Positions 9,051 through 16,959 of a stretch of 26,849 bases of DNA are shown here, piece after piece. How positions within the stretch are numbered: position 1 is the first letter of the stretch; each line of letters opens with the position of its first letter. A model generated the notes under the pieces. The model saw only the letters and a list, made by a program, of their open reading frames with translations. It was not told where the DNA came from and searched no databases. The DNA is from a virus, in IMG/VR virus record IMGVR_UViG_3300010368_000085, positions 1 to 26,849 of that record. One strand, given 5' to 3'. A program made the translations under genes and the position numbers.

Positions 9051-10471
9051 TAAGCTGTTAGATTGTTTAGTCCTAGATCAGTATACCATCCATTATTGAC
9101 TAGTTTACCACCTGATCCAGGTTTTACAACAGCATAAGGTCCTTGTACTGCTACATCTGGTCGATATTCAAAATGCCATTCTTCTGACGAAACTGTTCTT
9201 ACAAAACCATACTTGTGTGCGTTCTTTGCTAACCAAATATAATTCTGCTCCTTCAGTGGTGAAAAGTTTTTACGTCCTCCAGTGTTAAAATCTGCTGCAA
9301 TTCCTGATCCGTGATTAGAGTGTCCTGGAGGTGCTGTTGCTGCGTTATATCCTGCAGAAGAAGCGTAGTATATAAATGCTTCCTTCCCTTCTTTGTATCC
9401 AAACTTACCCGTTGTTCCAGACTCACGTTTATCTGTGCCTGTGGCATCTCCCGGTTCAACAAACTGTTTATAATACTTATTTGACTTGACCCATCGTTTA
9501 CTGTCACGTCTCAAAGACTCTTGTGTAGTAAGCTTCCCTGATTTTCCAGAAACGGTTGTCCATGTAATGCTTTGCCCACCATCTACTGCCGGCCTAAACC
9601 CAGAAGCTACGTACAGCTCTATTCCATCTAACTTGGCTGCTGATATTAATCGCATCGCTGCTGTTGCTGTTTCTGGTGGTAGAAGTTGTCCTCCAGGCAC
9701 ATATGCTAGTTGACTAAATGGTTGGTTATCGTTATTATATGCTGGAGCCGAAAGTGTGGCTATATCAAGGTTTCCTACTACTGGATCTTTTGCGTTTGTT
9801 ACTGCAGATACTGATATGTTTATTTCACCTGCAGGTATTGGTGTTTGTTGAAATTTATTAATCAGACTTGCAATACCTGATGACTGAGCTTGAGTTTGTA
9901 CTTGCTTGAAACCTATGTAATATAGACCGTAATCTTCATACAACGTGAATCCGTAAAGTAAACAGTTATTAATCAACCAATCCTTTTGACTTTTAGTAAA
10001 CGACTCAAACTGCAATACTCGTCCATATCTTCTAGGATCTAACTCAGTAGTTTGTGGTATAGGGTATACGGTAGATCCTTCTGCTGTGAAGGGTTGTCCG
10101 ATTGGTGGATCAAACGCTCCTTTAATGTTTGTTGCTAAGTTATTAAGAAACGATTCTAGCTTATTGTAATCAGATTCATTTTCTTTTACAATGTTAATAA
10201 TAGAAACTGATGTGTCTAGTAGTGGGGTTATGATTCCAAAGTCCTCGTCGGATATTGACACTCCTTCTGGTTTTTGTGTTCTAAAATCTTCACGTAGGAG
10301 GGTTCGAAGATCATCAACTAATTCATACTTTGATAGGTAGCTTTTTTTTACATCCAATCTACTACCAACTGCTTCATTTAGCTTTTCGTTTAGAGCATTG
10401 AAATAGTCCCTAGCCTGCGTATATATTACTACTTCGTTGAATTGTGATAGTTTGTCTTTTAAGTTTGCCAT
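9050..10471 (-). CDS. Tail-associated M15 peptidase (VanY-type) fused to a structural domain
   Basis: A 473-aa protein. Residues 1-285 have no recognised fold, with a helical first 110 residues. Residues about 285-440 are a D-Ala-D-Ala carboxypeptidase/L,D-endopeptidase of the M15 family. It has the zinc motif SNHGSGIAAD (H387, D394) and the EEWHFEY motif (E430 as the probable catalytic base, H433 as third ligand), plus 'VASGFRP' at about 288-294. A short Gly-rich tail follows. Such enzymes cut peptidoglycan stem peptides. Its position inside the baseplate block, away from the lysis genes, points to a virion-borne enzyme that opens the wall locally during injection rather than an endolysin. 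The start ATG at 10471 is preceded by a shared TTGTATAGTAACAT element. Peptidase family certain, virion role inferred. Confidence 0.88.
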   Translation of the reverse strand: MANLKDKLSQFNEVVIYTQARDYFNALNEKLNEAVGSRLDVKKSYLSKYELVDDLRTLLREDFRTQKPEGVSISDEDFGIITPLLDTSVSIINIVKENESDYNKLESFLNNLATNIKGAFDPPIGQPFTAEGSTVYPIPQTTELDPRRYGRVLQFESFTKSQKDWLINNCLLYGFTLYEDYGLYYIGFKQVQTQAQSSGIASLINKFQQTPIPAGEINISVSAVTNAKDPVVGNLDIATLSAPAYNNDNQPFSQLAYVPGGQLLPPETATAAMRLISAAKLDGIELYVASGFRPAVDGGQSITWTTVSGKSGKLTTQESLRRDSKRWVKSNKYYKQFVEPGDATGTDKRESGTTGKFGYKEGKEAFIYYASSAGYNAATAPPGHSNHGSGIAADFNTGGRKNFSPLKEQNYIWLAKNAHKYGFVRTVSSEEWHFEYRPDVAVQGPYAVVKPGSGGKLVNNGWYTDLGLNNLTA

Positions 10472-10474
10472 AAT

Positions 10475-10488
10475 ATGTTACTATACAA
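10475..10488 (-). promoter_or_regulatory. Shared upstream element TTGTATAGTAACAT
   Basis: This 14-nt string lies 3 nt before the ATG of the M15 gene. A copy differing at one base (TTGTATAGTTACAT) abuts the ATG of the phosphoribosyltransferase gene at 18981-18994. Both are preceded by an A/T-rich run. Conservation in two unrelated short gaps suggests a promoter or translation signal, perhaps of a class different from CTATTTATTA. The function is unknown. Confidence 0.35.
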
Positions 10489-10508
10489 TTTTTTAATGAA
10501 CACTACCA

Positions 10509-11459
10509 TTATAGTGTGCCCGTGTCACCATAAGGATCAGCGTTAGGTGTATCAAAGTATCCAGGCAATTCTGCATACGGTGACGTAACTGGGTTTAGTG
10601 GTGAGCTTGGAGCTCCTGTGGAAATTCCAGCAGCTGCTCCACTGAAGGTGCCGGTCAATGTTCTTGGTGGTACAAAATCCTTTGCTTTCTCTTGAGCAGC
10701 TTTAACTGTTTTCAAACGCTCCTCATCAATCTGTTCGTGCGTTAATCCATCGAGATAAGCATACGAACTGAGTATCTCAGGAAGTCTAACCTTTAACAAC
10801 TCAAACTCTGCTAAAGTTGATGGTTGAAAAACACCATTTCCAGTTGGTCCTGCTATTTCAGCGTTTTCGATTGTAACAATCAAATCTTCTATTAAATTAA
10901 TCAATTTAAGCCCTAACACCATTGGTTCATACAACTCATCCGGAGTTCCATCCCCAACTGATTTTGGTCTAGGTTTATCTGTTGTTGATTTTTTATCGTA
11001 CTCCTCTCCTTTGTTAGGTAATCCTAAGAATACGTTTTGATGTCCAAATAGCGTAATTGTATTACCACTATCTATGTTAACTTTTTGTGGTGAACCTATT
11101 GCTACGCCCTTTTGTCCAAACAACATAGCAAAATCACTCTTAGCGTTTATTACTACACGATCGCTATTAAGAAACATACTTCCTCCAACTGTAGGAGTGT
11201 ATACGTTGTTTTTGCTATTATCGATTCCAGTGAGTTGAACAGCGTCGTTGTTCTTCGTGTTAACACTTAAGTCAAAGGTTTGATCTGTTTGTTCTTCAAA
11301 CTTTAATGCTAAAACCTCATCTTGAAGCGCTCCTAGATCTATTGTAAATGTACCAGAAACTTGAAGGGCTTGGGGAGAGGTTGTTGGTGCTTCTTGATCT
11401 CCTAGCCCACCGTTTGCTGCTACTATTTGTTTTAACGATTCGTAATTATATTCCGCCAT
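10509..11459 (-). CDS. Tail hub/needle-like protein with beta-repeat segment
   Basis: A 316-aa protein whose ATG directly follows the stop of the 360-aa gene (TAGATG). Residues about 92-147 are a run of short alternating hydrophobic strands separated by Gly/Asn turns (GGSMFLNSDRVVINAKSD, then LFGQKGVAIGS, then ITLFGHQNVFLG). This looks like the intertwined beta-helix or needle parts of contractile tail spikes such as the C-terminal part of T4 gp5. A helical region (180-260) and a Pro/Gly/Ser-rich tail follow. There is no enzyme motif. Together with the OB-like 354-aa protein two genes upstream it could build the central spike of the hub. That role is inference from pattern and location. Confidence 0.65.
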   Translation of the reverse strand: MAEYNYESLKQIVAANGGLGDQEAPTTSPQALQVSGTFTIDLGALQDEVLALKFEEQTDQTFDLSVNTKNNDAVQLTGIDNSKNNVYTPTVGGSMFLNSDRVVINAKSDFAMLFGQKGVAIGSPQKVNIDSGNTITLFGHQNVFLGLPNKGEEYDKKSTTDKPRPKSVGDGTPDELYEPMVLGLKLINLIEDLIVTIENAEIAGPTGNGVFQPSTLAEFELLKVRLPEILSSYAYLDGLTHEQIDEERLKTVKAAQEKAKDFVPPRTLTGTFSGAAAGISTGAPSSPLNPVTSPYAELPGYFDTPNADPYGDTGTL

Positions 11460-12542
11460 CTAATCTCCAATATTTATTTTAAATGCGCTTTGGTATGCAA
11501 GGCCTATTTTATTCAATCTCTCACGACATGGTTGTGTATGTGTAAACTGTTTACTTGGATCGAGGTTTACTTTTTCATTCACTATAACAATCATATTGAT
11601 CAGTGATTTTGGTATTGTGAAAAACTTATTAAACCACTCTGTATAATATTGCTTGGTACTGTCGTTGGTTTTTTGCTTCTGTAACCATGCGTATTGCGCT
11701 TGTACAGCTGCATTGGTTGCGTTAACCGACAATCCTAAAGCTTTTTCTGGATTATCTTGTTGTATTGACGATCCGATAGCAGCTATATCTATGCCGTTTT
11801 CTATATAAAAGTTTGGTATAAATTTCTCAACAGCATCTTTAACTCCGTGTGTAGTAATGCCTTTATCTCCTGATTGCCATCCCAATGTCCAATTAAAGTA
11901 AGATAAATACGGATTGTACCACCTTAGAGTGTCTATAGGTTTTCCTAGAGATGATTTGGCACCGAAGTATATCCAATACAATTTTGCTGCGGTTTCTGTT
12001 CTAAACAACAACGATAATGCTTCTTTTTGATCTGCACCACTTAGTGAAGGACTGCTTAATACAAACTCGTCGAGAGCTTTAGATAGAGTAAACGCTGCTT
12101 CACGAATTGGATTCGAACTGCCACCTGCACCATTAATTCCGGGAAAGATTTTGGGAAAGAATACGTTTTTCTGTATCTGACCTTCTTGAGATGTGAATAT
12201 CCAGCTAATTGGAATCCCTCTCATTGAACTCAGACTATCATCACTTGGATGATCGACCATAGCTGCATTCTGTGTTACTATTGTAGGCCAAAAGACTCCA
12301 TTAACTATGTCAAAAGCGGTAATAGGGTCTATGTGGGCACGACTCTTGCTGTTATATTCAGTTCTAACTTGTGCAAACAACTTTGTAACATCTTCCGCAC
12401 TTCCTGCTACTTCAAGGTATTTATCAGCAAGCTCCTTATCTGTATAGTAGAACATAAGCCAACGCGCTGCATCATCACCTACTGAGCTTATAGCGGTTGA
12501 CCAGGTATTAAATAGTTCTTTTTGTTTAGTGCTTAGTGCCAT
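11460..12542 (-). CDS. Unknown 360-aa tail-cluster protein
   Basis: I do not recognise this family. The protein looks globular and mixed alpha/beta, is Trp/Tyr/Phe-rich (for example RWYNPYLSYFNWTLGWQ near the middle), and has no TM helix, signal peptide or visible catalytic motif. It sits between two hub-like genes: its ATG is 10 nt after the 354-aa gene and its TAG directly abuts the next ATG. The position argues for a baseplate hub or tail-tip component. The predicted start ATG at 12542 gives MALSTKQKEL and is the first in-frame start after the upstream stop. The coding call itself is secure because of the length and the tight junctions. Confidence 0.75.
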   Translation of the reverse strand: MALSTKQKELFNTWSTAISSVGDDAARWLMFYYTDKELADKYLEVAGSAEDVTKLFAQVRTEYNSKSRAHIDPITAFDIVNGVFWPTIVTQNAAMVDHPSDDSLSSMRGIPISWIFTSQEGQIQKNVFFPKIFPGINGAGGSSNPIREAAFTLSKALDEFVLSSPSLSGADQKEALSLLFRTETAAKLYWIYFGAKSSLGKPIDTLRWYNPYLSYFNWTLGWQSGDKGITTHGVKDAVEKFIPNFYIENGIDIAAIGSSIQQDNPEKALGLSVNATNAAVQAQYAWLQKQKTNDSTKQYYTEWFNKFFTIPKSLINMIVIVNEKVNLDPSKQFTHTQPCRERLNKIGLAYQSAFKINIGD

Positions 12543-12552
12543 AGTGTGTTAA

Positions 12553-13617
12553 TTAACTATCTTCGTCTGGTATTATTAAGGTATCAGTTGATGTGGGTTC
12601 TGTCGTGATCTCATTGACTTGGATACTCTTATCTCCCTGCTTTGGTGCTGTTTGATTGTCACCCGTACGAGTGTTCTCTCCGTCTTGTGTATCCGATGTT
12701 GTTTTAGATGCATCTGTTACAAATCCGGTAATACCTATTTCGTAAGCCCATGTTGCTAGCGGATGTGCTTTTGTTCCTTTATCTGGCAGAGCTAATTCAA
12801 CTTGTATTTGTTGAGTTGTTGTTAAATATATTGAAGCTGGATCATTTGCTAGATCCTCCACTTCATATAATGTATTTTCTAAATCATCATAATTACCTCG
12901 TGCTCCATTAACACGCATTAACATGATTGGATCTCCAGGTAATCCTTTATCTCCTGCTGCCCATCCTTGACCTCTCTGTTGGCTAGATATAGGAGTTCCA
13001 GCAAAACGAATACTTCCACCAAAGCGTCCTTGTAGTATAAAATCTCCTTCGTTAAGTTGTAATTGTTTGTGTACGATTGGTTTCTTTCCTTCTTTAAAGG
13101 AAGCAAGGTTTTTAATTTTCTTATCAAACCTCTTAGCTAATTGATTAACAGTAAACTGGCCAGGTAGAAATGGATTGAGTAAGTCTGGATCAAGACCTAC
13201 AAAGGGTGAGGAGTTTATAGTGGTGTTTGAAGTCATTCCAACTACAGCTCCGTAATAGTGTAAAGAGGACATAAACGCATCTGGTCCATCGAGTCTGCTG
13301 ACTTTAGCTTTATATATGATAACCTGCTCTCCTGGAAGCGGTACTTTCATATTACTGCGGTCAAGAGGATTAGCGTGCTTGTTACCTCCCGTTTCATCAA
13401 AGATTGTCTGACTTGTACCATACGTACTCAACGCATCTCGCCAAAAAATCGTTCCTACAATTAGGTTTTTTTCTGGATCGTACTGCGGATGATTGGTATC
13501 GAGTATAACGTCTATAACATGCCCAACACCCTGCAAGTTATAAGGCATGAAGGGTTTTATTGGAGCTGTTTGTGGTAAGTTACTCCATAAGCCGGTTAGT
13601 CCATTAAATAATCCCAT
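12553..13617 (-). CDS. Baseplate hub/central spike protein with OB-fold-like domain
   Basis: A 354-aa protein. Residues 25-130 (VGHVIDVILD..., then VGTIFWRDA, then VPLPGEQVIIYKA) look like the OB-fold found at the start of gp5/VgrG-type spike proteins. Residues 188-275 contain LNEGDFILQGRFGGSIRFAG and a later 'EDLANDPASIYLTTTQQ', a combination I associate with T4-like tail spike or hub proteins of environmental phages. The last 55 residues are an acidic Thr/Asp/Gln-rich, probably disordered tail. No lysozyme domain is inserted, unlike T4 gp5. The ATG directly follows the TAG of the 114-aa gene, so the two are likely co-translated. The hub assignment is moderately supported; the exact T4 equivalent is not settled. 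Confidence 0.65.
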   Translation of the reverse strand: MGLFNGLTGLWSNLPQTAPIKPFMPYNLQGVGHVIDVILDTNHPQYDPEKNLIVGTIFWRDALSTYGTSQTIFDETGGNKHANPLDRSNMKVPLPGEQVIIYKAKVSRLDGPDAFMSSLHYYGAVVGMTSNTTINSSPFVGLDPDLLNPFLPGQFTVNQLAKRFDKKIKNLASFKEGKKPIVHKQLQLNEGDFILQGRFGGSIRFAGTPISSQQRGQGWAAGDKGLPGDPIMLMRVNGARGNYDDLENTLYEVEDLANDPASIYLTTTQQIQVELALPDKGTKAHPLATWAYEIGITGFVTDASKTTSDTQDGENTRTGDNQTAPKQGDKSIQVNEITTEPTSTDTLIIPDEDS

Positions 13618-13962
13618 CTATTTGCTGCTGTCTAATAAATCTTGAGCAGCATCTAACAGTTGTGCTTTCTCTTCTTCTGAAAGCACACCATCATCGCCGC
13701 TATTTGCTTTTGCACTAGATACGAGTAATCGTTGTACGATTGCTGTAAGTTTTACAAGATTGTCATCATTCTTTACAGATACTTCTAAATACTCTTTGAT
13801 TAGAGGTACCATCATAGAGGCATCAGTCATGTTTCGTATCATTGGTTTGAGTTGGTCAATCAATCCAGTGATCTGTGTCTCCTTCTTTTTTGTATTTGTG
13901 TATATATCCCTCAGCAAGTCTGAGAAAGATTTATCATCAAATAGTAACGCATCCTTATCCAT
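13618..13962 (-). CDS. Small helical protein heading the hub gene unit
   Basis: A 114-aa, almost entirely helical and acidic protein (MDKDALLFDDKSFSDLLRDI, then GLIDQLKPMIRNM, then EEEKAQLLDAAQDLLDSS). There is no cysteine, TM segment or recognised motif. It is the first gene after a putative late promoter (13976-13985) and its stop abuts the start of the OB-fold hub gene. It is probably a small tail structural protein or an assembly chaperone for the hub. I do not recognise the family. Confidence 0.7.
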   Translation of the reverse strand: MDKDALLFDDKSFSDLLRDIYTNTKKKETQITGLIDQLKPMIRNMTDASMMVPLIKEYLEVSVKNDDNLVKLTAIVQRLLVSSAKANSGDDGVLSEEEKAQLLDAAQDLLDSSK

Positions 13963-13975
13963 GTGTATCTGTTTT

Positions 13976-13985
13976 TAATAAATAG
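13976..13985 (-). promoter_or_regulatory. Putative late promoter element CTATTTATTA
   Basis: CTATTTATTA on the gene strand, 13 nt before the ATG of the 114-aa gene and followed by AAAACAGATACAC. It is identical to the elements before the tail fibre (18449-18458) and the Ntn hydrolase (20855-20864). It lies in the only sizeable gap (39 bp) between the sigma-factor group and the tail block, where a new late transcript would be expected to start. Confidence 0.55.
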
Positions 13986-14001
13986 GTAGGAAGAATACTT
14001 T

Positions 14002-14241
14002 TTAGAACGGCTCGCGATCCTTTATCTCTTCGATGTATTCCCATATTTTTTTAATGCGTACACCAGCCACCCAAGCCTCTCTATTATCATAAAAGCCGAG
14101 TCTTTCCAACTCAGCTTTATCAACACTTTGCGAATCAAATTCGAACGCATCTAAGTTTGGTCCTCCTCCAACCTTCTCCCACGCTTTAACCTCCTCCAAT
14201 AAGAATCCAATCAATCCCTCCTTTGAAACTCGAATCAACAC
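14002..14241 (-). CDS. Small unknown protein downstream of the gp55-like sigma gene
   Basis: A 79-aa protein with no recognised domain. It is mixed helix/strand with a notable W-rich profile (VKAWEKVGGGP, NREAWVAGVRIKKIWEYIEE). The frame opens with GTG at 14241 (or TTG one codon later), 2 nt after the stop of the sigma gene. No internal Met is available, so a non-ATG start is required. In T4 the late coactivator gp33 (112 aa) works together with gp55. A small protein coupled to a gp55-like gene could fill that role, but I see no gp33 signature and offer this only as a possibility. Confidence 0.6.
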   Translation of the reverse strand: MLIRVSKEGLIGFLLEEVKAWEKVGGGPNLDAFEFDSQSVDKAELERLGFYDNREAWVAGVRIKKIWEYIEEIKDREPF

Positions 14242-14243
14242 AA

Positions 14244-14984
14244 CTATTCTTTTTCTTTAAGGTTATATATTTTATCTTTAGGTATAAACCCTTTTTCTAA
14301 AAAGTCGCTATACATCATCTTCCACAACATCTTCATCTCTTTTACAATCTTTGTAATTTGTTGCGTGTTAGCATCCGTCATCTCACGTATGTATATATAC
14401 AGTGCTTTTTTATTGAATACTTCGATACGATCTCGTCTACGAAACAATTCCAACACAGATTCTGCTAACTGCTGATCTCGCTCTTTCTTGTAATACAATG
14501 AAACTTTATCTTCCCAGTATGTTAGGTATTTTGCAAAAAATGACTGAAGTTGGTTATTATCTTCTGCTGTGTCTTCTGCTGGAAGATCTATGGATGTATC
14601 AATATCGATGCGTTTGTGGTCGAGAATTTTTTTATAATTCTTCTTAGCGTTTAGGATACAGTGGTTTTTAGCTATCATATTAAAATAACTAAAAGCTTTG
14701 CTTCCTTTTGTTTCATCAAATTTATGTAACCGCTCAACTAAGAATGTAACAACTTCGTGTTGATACTGATTCAATGTTGCATTATCTGTGTAGTAGAATT
14801 TCCAAGTATGAATTACGTTTTCTACAAGTTTTTCAAAAGGATAACGCAACTCGTCATGATATATCCTGCTTTTTACTGCTGGATCTGTTTCTCTATTGTA
14901 TTTAAGAATGCTTTGATCTACCTCAGGTCCAAAATACTGCTTTTTATTTTTTTTGCTCCTTGGAGTCTTCTTCGTTGCTGTCAT
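14244..14984 (-). CDS. 55: Probable late-transcription sigma factor, gp55-like
   Basis: A 246-aa protein with a sigma-70 region 2-like core at residues about 45-120: 'YPFEKLVENVIHTW', then YQHEVVTFLVERLHKFDE, then GSKAFSYFNMIAKNHCI, then a basic stretch NAKKNYKK. The pattern 'K-F-D-x-x-K-G-x-x-A-F-S-Y-F-x-x-I' is typical of T4-like gp55, which binds host RNA polymerase core and recognises the -10-only late promoter. T4 gp55 is shorter (185 aa). The N-terminal Lys-rich tail and longer C-terminus are the extra parts. The first 41 nt overlap the 3' end of the upstream 104-aa gene, so another start would lie further inside, but the basic N-terminus fits. The putative late promoter element found in five places in the window is a natural target. 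Confidence 0.65.
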   Translation of the reverse strand: MTATKKTPRSKKNKKQYFGPEVDQSILKYNRETDPAVKSRIYHDELRYPFEKLVENVIHTWKFYYTDNATLNQYQHEVVTFLVERLHKFDETKGSKAFSYFNMIAKNHCILNAKKNYKKILDHKRIDIDTSIDLPAEDTAEDNNQLQSFFAKYLTYWEDKVSLYYKKERDQQLAESVLELFRRRDRIEVFNKKALYIYIREMTDANTQQITKIVKEMKMLWKMMYSDFLEKGFIPKDKIYNLKEKE

Positions 14985-15258
14985 CTATGTAGCGTTTAAT
15001 AAATTCGTTTAATTCTACTGTTGCCTGTTTTATTTCATGAAAAATCATACCCGTCTCATCGTCCGCTTCAAAAGACCCTAAACGATCAACTTCCTTCATT
15101 CTTCTATAAGCTTTATCTACCTTTACAGTTGTTACAAGCATCATTCGCGTATAAAGCTCTAAATAAGCTGTAAGTTTTAGTACTTTACGTACTTGTACGT
15201 AGGCTAGCCATCCAGCTATACTAAACATTACTGATAGTATTATTACTGCTGTTATCAT
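14944..15258 (-). CDS. Single-pass membrane protein with cytoplasmic helix
   Basis: A protein of 104 aa if it starts at ATG 15258, which lies 1 nt after the stop of the HD-domain gene. An upstream TTG in frame would add seven residues inside that gene and is less likely. Residues 1-22 are a TM helix (MITAVIILSVMFSIAGWLAY). The rest is a charged helical region ending in a Glu/Lys/Asp-rich tail. Its 3' end overlaps the sigma gene by 41 nt, an unusually long overlap for this window. No family recognised. It may anchor another phage or host factor to the inner membrane. Confidence 0.65.
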   Translation of the reverse strand: MITAVIILSVMFSIAGWLAYVQVRKVLKLTAYLELYTRMMLVTTVKVDKAYRRMKEVDRLGSFEADDETGMIFHEIKQATVELNEFIKRYIDDSNEEDSKEQKK

Positions 15259-15259
15259 G

Positions 15260-16000
15260 TTACTTGAATAATTGATCAAATGTATTTTTCAAAGACTCTT
15301 TATCTGCTTCTTTGAATGCTGTACTCTTTTTTACTTTAGGAGCTGGAGCATTTGTTTCATTGAGTAAGTAGTTTGTCTCTTTTTCAATTCTGGAAGCCAT
15401 CATATCGGCTTGATGTAATACATATGGGATATTAGTGCGTAAAGCACTATCAGGATTCCAACCTACATAATAAGGTTTATTGGCTTCTTCATACATACCA
15501 TCGTGCAGCTTAATACCAAACCATTCATTTTCTGAAACCTTAATACCTCGATCAGCTAGTAATTTTAAGCTTCGATCAGGAACAGTCATAAATGGGTTTG
15601 CTGGATTATTCGTGTAAAGCTTACCTTGGTTCTTTCTGTGCCAATCTGATGGATTGTGTATGTATTGCTCAGCTTCTTCTGTTCCTATCTTTCCTAAATC
15701 ATGGTTGAGAGCTGCAAATACCAACTCCTCATCCGTATAGTTAATTGTAGCACCTTCAGCTTCCCATAGAGCTTTAACCTGTAAAGCACATCTAATTACA
15801 CGCAATACGTGATCAACATAACCTCCAGTAAAGCAGTTATGATAGTATACTGTTCCAGATGCCGGCATCATCATTATGCGCTCCTCATGATCAGTATATA
15901 ACTGAATAAGTTTTTGTTTCCTTTCTCCATCGAAATGCTTTTCGATAACCCCCATTAATTCTTGGTAGTTGGCTTGTAATTGTTCGGGTGTAAAATTCAT
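15260..16000 (-). CDS. HD-domain metal-dependent phosphohydrolase
   Basis: A 246-aa HD-superfamily protein. Metal-binding residues are visible in order: H64 (YVDHVLRV), H100-D101 (LNHDLGKIG), H166 (KLHDGMYE) and D199 (HQADMMA). HD proteins hydrolyse phosphate esters of nucleotides, cyclic nucleotides or alarmones. Here the substrate cannot be read from sequence. Candidates are dNTP/NMP salvage or breakdown of a signalling nucleotide such as (p)ppGpp or a cyclic nucleotide from an anti-phage system. It overlaps the upstream zinc-ribbon gene by 4 nt (ATGA) and precedes the 104-aa membrane protein by 1 nt. Family assignment is strong, function open. Confidence 0.85.
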   Translation of the reverse strand: MNFTPEQLQANYQELMGVIEKHFDGERKQKLIQLYTDHEERIMMMPASGTVYYHNCFTGGYVDHVLRVIRCALQVKALWEAEGATINYTDEELVFAALNHDLGKIGTEEAEQYIHNPSDWHRKNQGKLYTNNPANPFMTVPDRSLKLLADRGIKVSENEWFGIKLHDGMYEEANKPYYVGWNPDSALRTNIPYVLHQADMMASRIEKETNYLLNETNAPAPKVKKSTAFKEADKESLKNTFDQLFK

Positions 16001-16461
16001 AACTGTTTGATTAGTGTTTTAAGTTTTGTTTCTAATTTGCGTTTATAAGTAACACGCTTTTCTTTTTTGATCTCCTTTTTAAGCTTAGATATCTGTACAA
16101 GAGTTGCTTGCCGATCTCTATCTTTTTGCATTCTTGTTCGAGTATCCTTTTTTGTTTCCTTTTTAGGTGTAGCTGGTAATGTATCTTTAAGATCCGGTTG
16201 TTCTACCCCTTTATGATACACTGTACCGTTCTCATGAACAAATACACTCATAAACTTCCAACCTCTAAGAAATCCTGCAGATCTTTTAGGTTTAGGTAAT
16301 GCAGTGGTAGAACAAAGATCATTCACACATTCCCAGCAAGTGTAAGCTACAACTTCAATACCTCTTTCGGATGGAGTTCCACAAACCCTGCACTCTAGCG
16401 TATGTGTCTCCTTGCTTCGAGGCAATCTTGCTTTGGTCTTGATTATTTTTTTCTTTGCCAT
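15997..16461 (-). CDS. Zinc-ribbon protein with basic C-terminus
   Basis: A 154-aa protein. Residues 24-50 hold two CxxC pairs (C24-x2-C27 and C42-x2-C45, with C50 nearby), a zinc-ribbon/knuckle arrangement. The second half is very basic, helical and Lys/Arg-rich (ISKLKKEIKKEKRVTYKRK), suggesting nucleic-acid or ribosome/RNA-polymerase binding. The ATG at 16461 follows a 48-bp gap with an AT-rich leader. The stop overlaps the HD-domain start by 4 nt. A regulatory or nucleic-acid-binding role is inference; no specific family recognised. Confidence 0.75.
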   Translation of the reverse strand: MAKKKIIKTKARLPRSKETHTLECRVCGTPSERGIEVVAYTCWECVNDLCSTTALPKPKRSAGFLRGWKFMSVFVHENGTVYHKGVEQPDLKDTLPATPKKETKKDTRTRMQKDRDRQATLVQISKLKKEIKKEKRVTYKRKLETKLKTLIKQL

Positions 16462-16509
16462 GCTTTCGTGATTTATTACACTAAGTATAAGCCTTTTTTT
16501 TCAAAAATG

Positions 16510-16941
16510 CTAATTGTAGCACGGAATATTAAAAGGAAGTGTGAGCCAAATCAGACAAAACCATATTACTTTATCGTTAATCTTCCGCTTAGTAAAAAAG
16601 TATGGAATAGTTCCTTCCTGCTCATATTGCTCTAAGACAACGTTGTAAACAATTTTCTTTTTTGCGCCACACAAAATTATAAAGTCGGATGAATTCATAA
16701 AAATCACATCATCATCTTCAGCACCATCTTCATACGCTTCTTGCACAAACGAAGCTACTTCTAACGTATCATATAATTCGTTAAAATCTAAAACCTTCTC
16801 TTTTCGATCGAAATACCATACAAAATCTTCATCCATGCCCATAAAAGGATCGTCGTTTAAGATTGAACTCGCTTGTATTAGCTGTTTTTTTGCTTTCGAA
16901 AGAAATCCGCTTTGAACTAAGGCTGTATAGTTGTTTTTCAT
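16510..16941 (-). CDS. Unknown acidic 143-aa protein
   Basis: I do not recognise this protein. The first 110 residues are acidic (WYFDRKEKVLDFNELYDTLE, then EDGAEDDDVIF). The C-terminus is short, hydrophobic and aromatic (VIWFCLIWLTLPFNIPCYN), which might be a terminal membrane-insertion helix, although it is only about 18 residues. It starts at ATG 16941, 18 nt after the upstream gene, and is followed by a 48-bp gap. The coding call rests on length, strand and spacing. Confidence 0.65.
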   Translation of the reverse strand: MKNNYTALVQSGFLSKAKKQLIQASSILNDDPFMGMDEDFVWYFDRKEKVLDFNELYDTLEVASFVQEAYEDGAEDDDVIFMNSSDFIILCGAKKKIVYNVVLEQYEQEGTIPYFFTKRKINDKVIWFCLIWLTLPFNIPCYN

Positions 16942-16959
16942 AGACTACTTATCGTCTTT

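Noticed and set aside
9253-9507. An 84-aa minus-strand frame inside the M15 gene
   Set aside because: Another frame of the same strand fully covered by the peptidase with its intact catalytic motifs.
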